64,000 nucleotides of DNA from Streptomyces sp. A2-16 (GTDB lineage: Bacteria > Actinomycetota > Actinomycetes > Streptomycetales > Streptomycetaceae): NCBI RefSeq assembly GCF_018128905.1, contig NZ_CP063808.1, positions 1,240,001 to 1,304,000 of the forward strand. Direction: 5' to 3'. Each line of letters opens with the position of its first letter. The stretch's first letter is position 1. The translations under genes were made by a program, and so were the position numbers. Shown here piece after piece: positions 61,093 through 64,000 of this stretch. Under the pieces are notes generated by a model, which saw only the letters and a list, made by a program, of their open reading frames with translations, searched no databases and was not told the origin of the DNA.

Positions 61093-61688
61093 CGCGGGCC
61101 CCCCGGCACGACGACGCAGGGCAGGCTTTCCCCATCTACATCACGGTGGTGGCGGGCCTGCTCTTTCTCGCGTTGGCGTTTCTCGCGGTCGGCCAGGCGG
61201 GAGCCAACCGGAACGGCGCCCAGACGGCGGCCGACGCGGCGGCGCTGGCGGCGGCCCTGGACACCCGGGACGCCCTCAGGGACGAGTGGGTGCAGAACGT
61301 CCTCGATCCCACGAAGTGGCAGGACATCTTCGACGGCCTCGGGGTGCCGTTCGACGGCTGCGCGCGGGCGGACCAACTGGCGGCGCAGAACGACGCCACG
61401 GTCACCTGCGGAGTACGGCCGGGACTGCCCCCGGGCTACACGGTCGAGGCCACGACCAACAAGACCGTCGGTGACTCCATCGTCCCCGGCACCGAGAACA
61501 AGAGGTCGGTGCAGCAGGCCACCGCCGTCATCGAACCGGCCTGCGATGTCGATCCCCCGGGAGCGGACGCCGACGCGGACGTGCTGCCGACGTTCACGTG
61601 CGACGGACGGGAATGGACACTGGACCCGGCGGATCTCGGCGATCTCCCGAAGCCCGAGGATCTCTTCGACGTTCATCTGGCCGACTGA
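61089..61688 (+). CDS. TadG-like pilus assembly protein
   Basis: A 199-residue membrane protein. The N-terminus TRAPRHDDAGQAFPIYITVVAGLLFLALAFLAVGQAG has a TadE/TadG-like hydrophobic helix; then QTAADAAALAAALDTRDAL, typical of TadG, and an external cysteine-containing domain. No ATG/GTG/TTG is well placed; the CTG at 61089 overlapping the pilin stop codon (CTGA) is the likely rare start, though a later start cannot be excluded. Confidence 0.75.
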   Translation: MTRAPRHDDAGQAFPIYITVVAGLLFLALAFLAVGQAGANRNGAQTAADAAALAAALDTRDALRDEWVQNVLDPTKWQDIFDGLGVPFDGCARADQLAAQNDATVTCGVRPGLPPGYTVEATTNKTVGDSIVPGTENKRSVQQATAVIEPACDVDPPGADADADVLPTFTCDGREWTLDPADLGDLPKPEDLFDVHLAD

Positions 61689-61722
61689 CAATCGAACAAC
61701 AATGGGTGAAGGAAGCGCAGTG

Positions 61723-62298
61723 ATGAGCATTCGGTTCACGGCGAAGGCCCGCAGGGGGATGGTCGCGCTGACGATCGCGGCCGGTCTGGCCGTCGGCGTG
61801 GCCGGCTGCGGCGGTGGAGGCGACGACAAGAAGCCGGAGGCGTCCGCGTCGGCCACCAGGAGCGGCGGCTCCGGCGCGAGCACACAGGAGGGCTCGGACG
61901 AGCCCGTCGCCGAACTCAGGGGCGAGGACGGGCTGGTCCTGCAGATCGCCTCCGTGCAGCGGGACTCCGGGGGATTCCTCACGGTGAGCGGCGAGATGAA
62001 GAACGACGGCGACAAGGCCGCCCGCGTCTCGGTGCGGACGGCGGGCGACGAGACCGAGATCATCAGGCACGGCTCGTCACTGGGCGGGGCGACCCTCGTC
62101 GACTCCAAGTCCAAGAAGCGCTACTACGTTCTGCGCGACACCGACGGCCGGCCCCTGACGACGACGGCCATGCCGAGAATCGAGGCGGGCGGGTCCATCC
62201 CGGTGTTCATGCAGTTCCCGGCCCCCCCGACGAGCACGACCGACGTCACCTTCCAACTCCCCACCTTCGCCTCCGCCACCATCCAGATCTCCGGATGA
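61723..62298 (+). CDS. lipoprotein in the Tad locus
   Basis: A 191-residue lipoprotein. Basic N-terminus, hydrophobic core and VAGC lipobox (Cys29). The mature part is Gly/Ser-rich then a beta-rich domain (ELRGEDGLVLQIASVQRDSGGFLTVSGEMKNDG), immunoglobulin-like in texture. No named family. ATG at 61723 with AAGGAAG upstream. Its stop overlaps the OmpA gene ATG (ATGA), so the two are coupled and perhaps partners. Confidence 0.85.
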   Translation: MSIRFTAKARRGMVALTIAAGLAVGVAGCGGGGDDKKPEASASATRSGGSGASTQEGSDEPVAELRGEDGLVLQIASVQRDSGGFLTVSGEMKNDGDKAARVSVRTAGDETEIIRHGSSLGGATLVDSKSKKRYYVLRDTDGRPLTTTAMPRIEAGGSIPVFMQFPAPPTSTTDVTFQLPTFASATIQISG

Positions 62299-62939
62299 CG
62301 CCCACCATGACCGCCACCCGAACCCCGCCCCGCCTGCTCCTGGCCCTCACGGTCGCCTCGCTCGCCGCGGCCCTGACCCTCACCCCCGCCCACGCGGACG
62401 ACGGCGACCCCAGCTACCCGCCCGGCACCGAGCCCTCCGCCTCGGCGCCCGTCGAGGTGGACCCCAACGACCCGGACCTGAAGCTCCCGGAAGGCGCCAC
62501 CCTCGCCGAACCGAAGGTCCTGGACATCAAGCAGGTCGTGGAGGACCAGACCGGGGACGAGCGGCGCGAGGACACCAACGCGGACGTGAAGTTCGCCCTC
62601 CAGGCGGAGGTCCTGTTCGACAAGGACAGCGCGAAGCTGAACGGCGAGGCGAGGGCCCGCATCTCCGCCATCGCGGCGGAGATCGAGAACCAGCACGCCA
62701 CCCGGATCCGCGTCTTCGGCTTCACCGACGACCTGGGCAGCTACGCCCACGGCCGCACCCTCTCCCGGAACCGCGCCAACGCCGTACAGGACGTCCTCGA
62801 CCAGGAACTCAAGGACTCGGGCATCACCTACGAGGTCCGCGGCTACTCCGAGGACTACCCGATCGCCTCCAACGCCACGGAGGCGGGCCGCAAGAAGAAC
62901 CGACGGGTGGAGGTGTCGTTCCCGCGGGGGGAGAGCTGA
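62295..62939 (+). CDS. secreted OmpA-domain protein in the Tad locus
   Basis: A 214-residue exported protein. A signal peptide (residues 1-35, LLLALTVASLAAALTLTPAHA), a linker and an OmpA-like peptidoglycan-binding domain (about 95-210) with EVLFDKDSAKLNGEARARI, GFTDDLGSYAHGRTLSRNRANAV and GRKKNRRVEVSF. In Gram-positives such domains would attach to the cell wall and might anchor or guide the pilus. The N-terminal ATG overlaps the lipoprotein stop. Confidence 0.93.
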   Translation: MTPTMTATRTPPRLLLALTVASLAAALTLTPAHADDGDPSYPPGTEPSASAPVEVDPNDPDLKLPEGATLAEPKVLDIKQVVEDQTGDERREDTNADVKFALQAEVLFDKDSAKLNGEARARISAIAAEIENQHATRIRVFGFTDDLGSYAHGRTLSRNRANAVQDVLDQELKDSGITYEVRGYSEDYPIASNATEAGRKKNRRVEVSFPRGES

Positions 62940-62954
62940 GCCGGGGCGGCCCGC

Positions 62955-63707
62955 TCAGTGCGGCCGCCGCACCTCCAGGCACTCCACCTCCGGAGAACCG
63001 CCGTACGACTCGACGACGGTCCCGCCGGGGCCCGTCGTGCCGTCGAGGCACAGCTCGCCGCCCAGCAGCCGCAGGTCGAGGGTGAACTTCACCTGCTCGC
63101 CGGAGCGCCGAGGGCCGTGGATGCGCTCGTCGATGTAGCCGAGGTCGTGGAGGGTCCGCCTCACCTGCCGCGGTGTCGGGGCCGGGGTGTCCGCCAGGGC
63201 CTCGGTGATGCGCCGGCCGTGGATGCGCGCGGTGCACTTCTCCACGGAGCCCAGTTCGGTCTCCCGGGCCGCGGCCGAGTGGTCCCGGGATTCTGCGCTG
63301 GGCGGTGGTTCATCCTCCGGCAGGGGTGGTTCGGGCAGGAGCGTGGGGGGCGGTCCCGTGAACTGCGGCGGCTCCGGCCCCTCCTCGGGCACCTCCGGAG
63401 GTGCGGTGGGCAGATCTCCCCCGCACGGCTCCGCCAGGGAGAGCAGACGCTCCATGAACGGGAGGAAGTCGGGGCCCTCGGTGTCACCGGGTGCGGTGTC
63501 CTCGGCTGCGGTGTCCTCGGGTGCGGCCGAGCCCGCGGGGAGGGGCGTGGCCGAGGTGGCCCCGGCCCTTCCGGCGGGCTCGCCCCTCAGGTCGCCGTCG
63601 CCGGCCCGTTCCGTGCCGCAGGCGGTGAGGGTGAGAGCACACAGAGCCCCCAGCACAAGCAGCGCGTTGCCGCCGACACGGGGTTTTCCCCCGGAAAGTC
63701 GCTTCAT
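62955..63707 (-). CDS. hypothetical lipoprotein, 250 aa
   Basis: A 250-residue protein with LTAC lipobox (Cys30) after a basic/hydrophobic N-terminus. The middle is a Pro/Glu-rich low-complexity linker (PPEVPEEGPEPPQF), the C-terminal 100 residues (RQVRRTLHDLGYIDERIHGP, VKFTLDLRLLGGELCLDGT) form a small alpha/beta domain without named family. It converges on the OmpA gene after a 15-bp gap. ATG at 63707 with GGATGAAG context. Confidence 0.75.
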   Translation of the reverse strand: MKRLSGGKPRVGGNALLVLGALCALTLTACGTERAGDGDLRGEPAGRAGATSATPLPAGSAAPEDTAAEDTAPGDTEGPDFLPFMERLLSLAEPCGGDLPTAPPEVPEEGPEPPQFTGPPPTLLPEPPLPEDEPPPSAESRDHSAAARETELGSVEKCTARIHGRRITEALADTPAPTPRQVRRTLHDLGYIDERIHGPRRSGEQVKFTLDLRLLGGELCLDGTTGPGGTVVESYGGSPEVECLEVRRPH

Positions 63708-63772
63708 CCCTGCAGTGTCGGCTCACGCGCGCTCCGGGGCATGAGTACGGCTACTCAAAGCGGCGCCCGGAC

Positions 63773-64000
63773 TCACCCCACCACGATCTCCACCCGCACC
63801 CCCACCCGAACCCCCCACCCCTCCATCGCCCCGGCCTCCGCCTCCAGTACATGCCGGGACCGCAGCCGCGGCAGCCCCAGCCGTCCCGGCCTCATCGTGC
63901 GGACGGCGATGACGCGGAGCCGGCGGTCGAGGTAGGCGACGTCGATGGGGAAGCGCATCCGGAAGGTGTGCACGCTGCCCGCGGGGGACAGCAGCAGGGC
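63773..64000 (-). CDS. DUF192 protein, partial at window edge
   Basis: The C-terminal about 75 residues of a DUF192 protein are present; the 5' end lies beyond 64000. The family hallmark VHTFRMRFPIDVAYLDRRLRVI is visible, followed by RTMRPGRL and a conserved Leu-Glu-Ala (HVLEAEAGAMEGWG). DUF192 proteins are small, often secreted, beta-barrel proteins of unknown function. Confidence 0.88.
   Translation of the reverse strand, partial: ALLLSPAGSVHTFRMRFPIDVAYLDRRLRVIAVRTMRPGRLGLPRLRSRHVLEAEAGAMEGWGVRVGVRVEIVVG

Overview
The window is about 64 kb of very GC-rich chromosomal DNA, almost certainly from a Streptomyces. The evidence is the strong G/C third-position bias, mycothiol chemistry (mca), frequent GTG and TTG starts, a DasR-type operator in front of a chitinase, two copies of a short GC-rich repeat of the kind common between Streptomyces genes, and a compact actinobacterial Tad pilus locus. 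Nothing indicates a phage, integrative element, CRISPR array, rRNA or tRNA. One probable pseudogene was found.

Left part (1-15.8 kb) is housekeeping and stress physiology: truncated haemoglobin, XRE regulator divergent from a zinc alcohol dehydrogenase, VOC protein, MsrA, two unassigned envelope proteins, cystathionine gamma-synthase (metB), a small sigma-factor-like protein followed by a tiny membrane protein, MarR regulator, threonine ammonia-lyase (ilvA), a DrrAB-type ABC exporter with an operator-like palindrome in its promoter spacer, greA, a DUF4307 protein and mca.

Middle part (15.8-38.3 kb): a decayed hydrolase, a large STAND/TPR protein with a hydrophobic segment, a thioredoxin-domain (DUF255) protein, a Mut7-C protein, a translationally coupled MFS exporter/TetR pair, a haemolysin III-like protein, GTP-PEP carboxykinase (pckG), a secreted delta-60/DUF11/RTX repeat protein, a four-gene operon built round a TelA protein with two solute-binding-like proteins (one carrying a VWA domain), an alanine-type aminotransferase and a secreted serine protease.

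Catabolic cluster (38.3-45.2 kb): two divergent units hold an N-acyl-D-amino-acid-deacylase-like amidohydrolase, a fold-type III PLP deaminase/dehydratase, a PfkB (KDG-type) kinase, an IclR regulator, a RidA imine deaminase and a GntP permease. Together they fit import and breakdown of an N-acylated amino aldonic acid such as N-acetylglucosaminate (C1-oxidised GlcNAc, a product of oxidative chitin cleavage) to KDG-6-phosphate. A GH18 chitinase with a DasR-type dre site lies about 5 kb away. Between them are two related small PH-like proteins, an M14 carboxypeptidase and an Nramp-like transporter that lacks the canonical metal-binding motifs.

Right part (51.2-63 kb) is a complete Tad/Flp pilus locus: a zinc-ribbon protein, CpaB, CpaE, two TadE-like pseudopilins (one with a 12 x 10-residue Gly-rich repeat tract in front of it), CpaF, TadB, TadC, a dedicated two-component system, a 53-residue Flp pilin, a TadG-like protein, a lipoprotein and an OmpA-domain protein. 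The window ends in a lipoprotein gene and a partial DUF192 gene.
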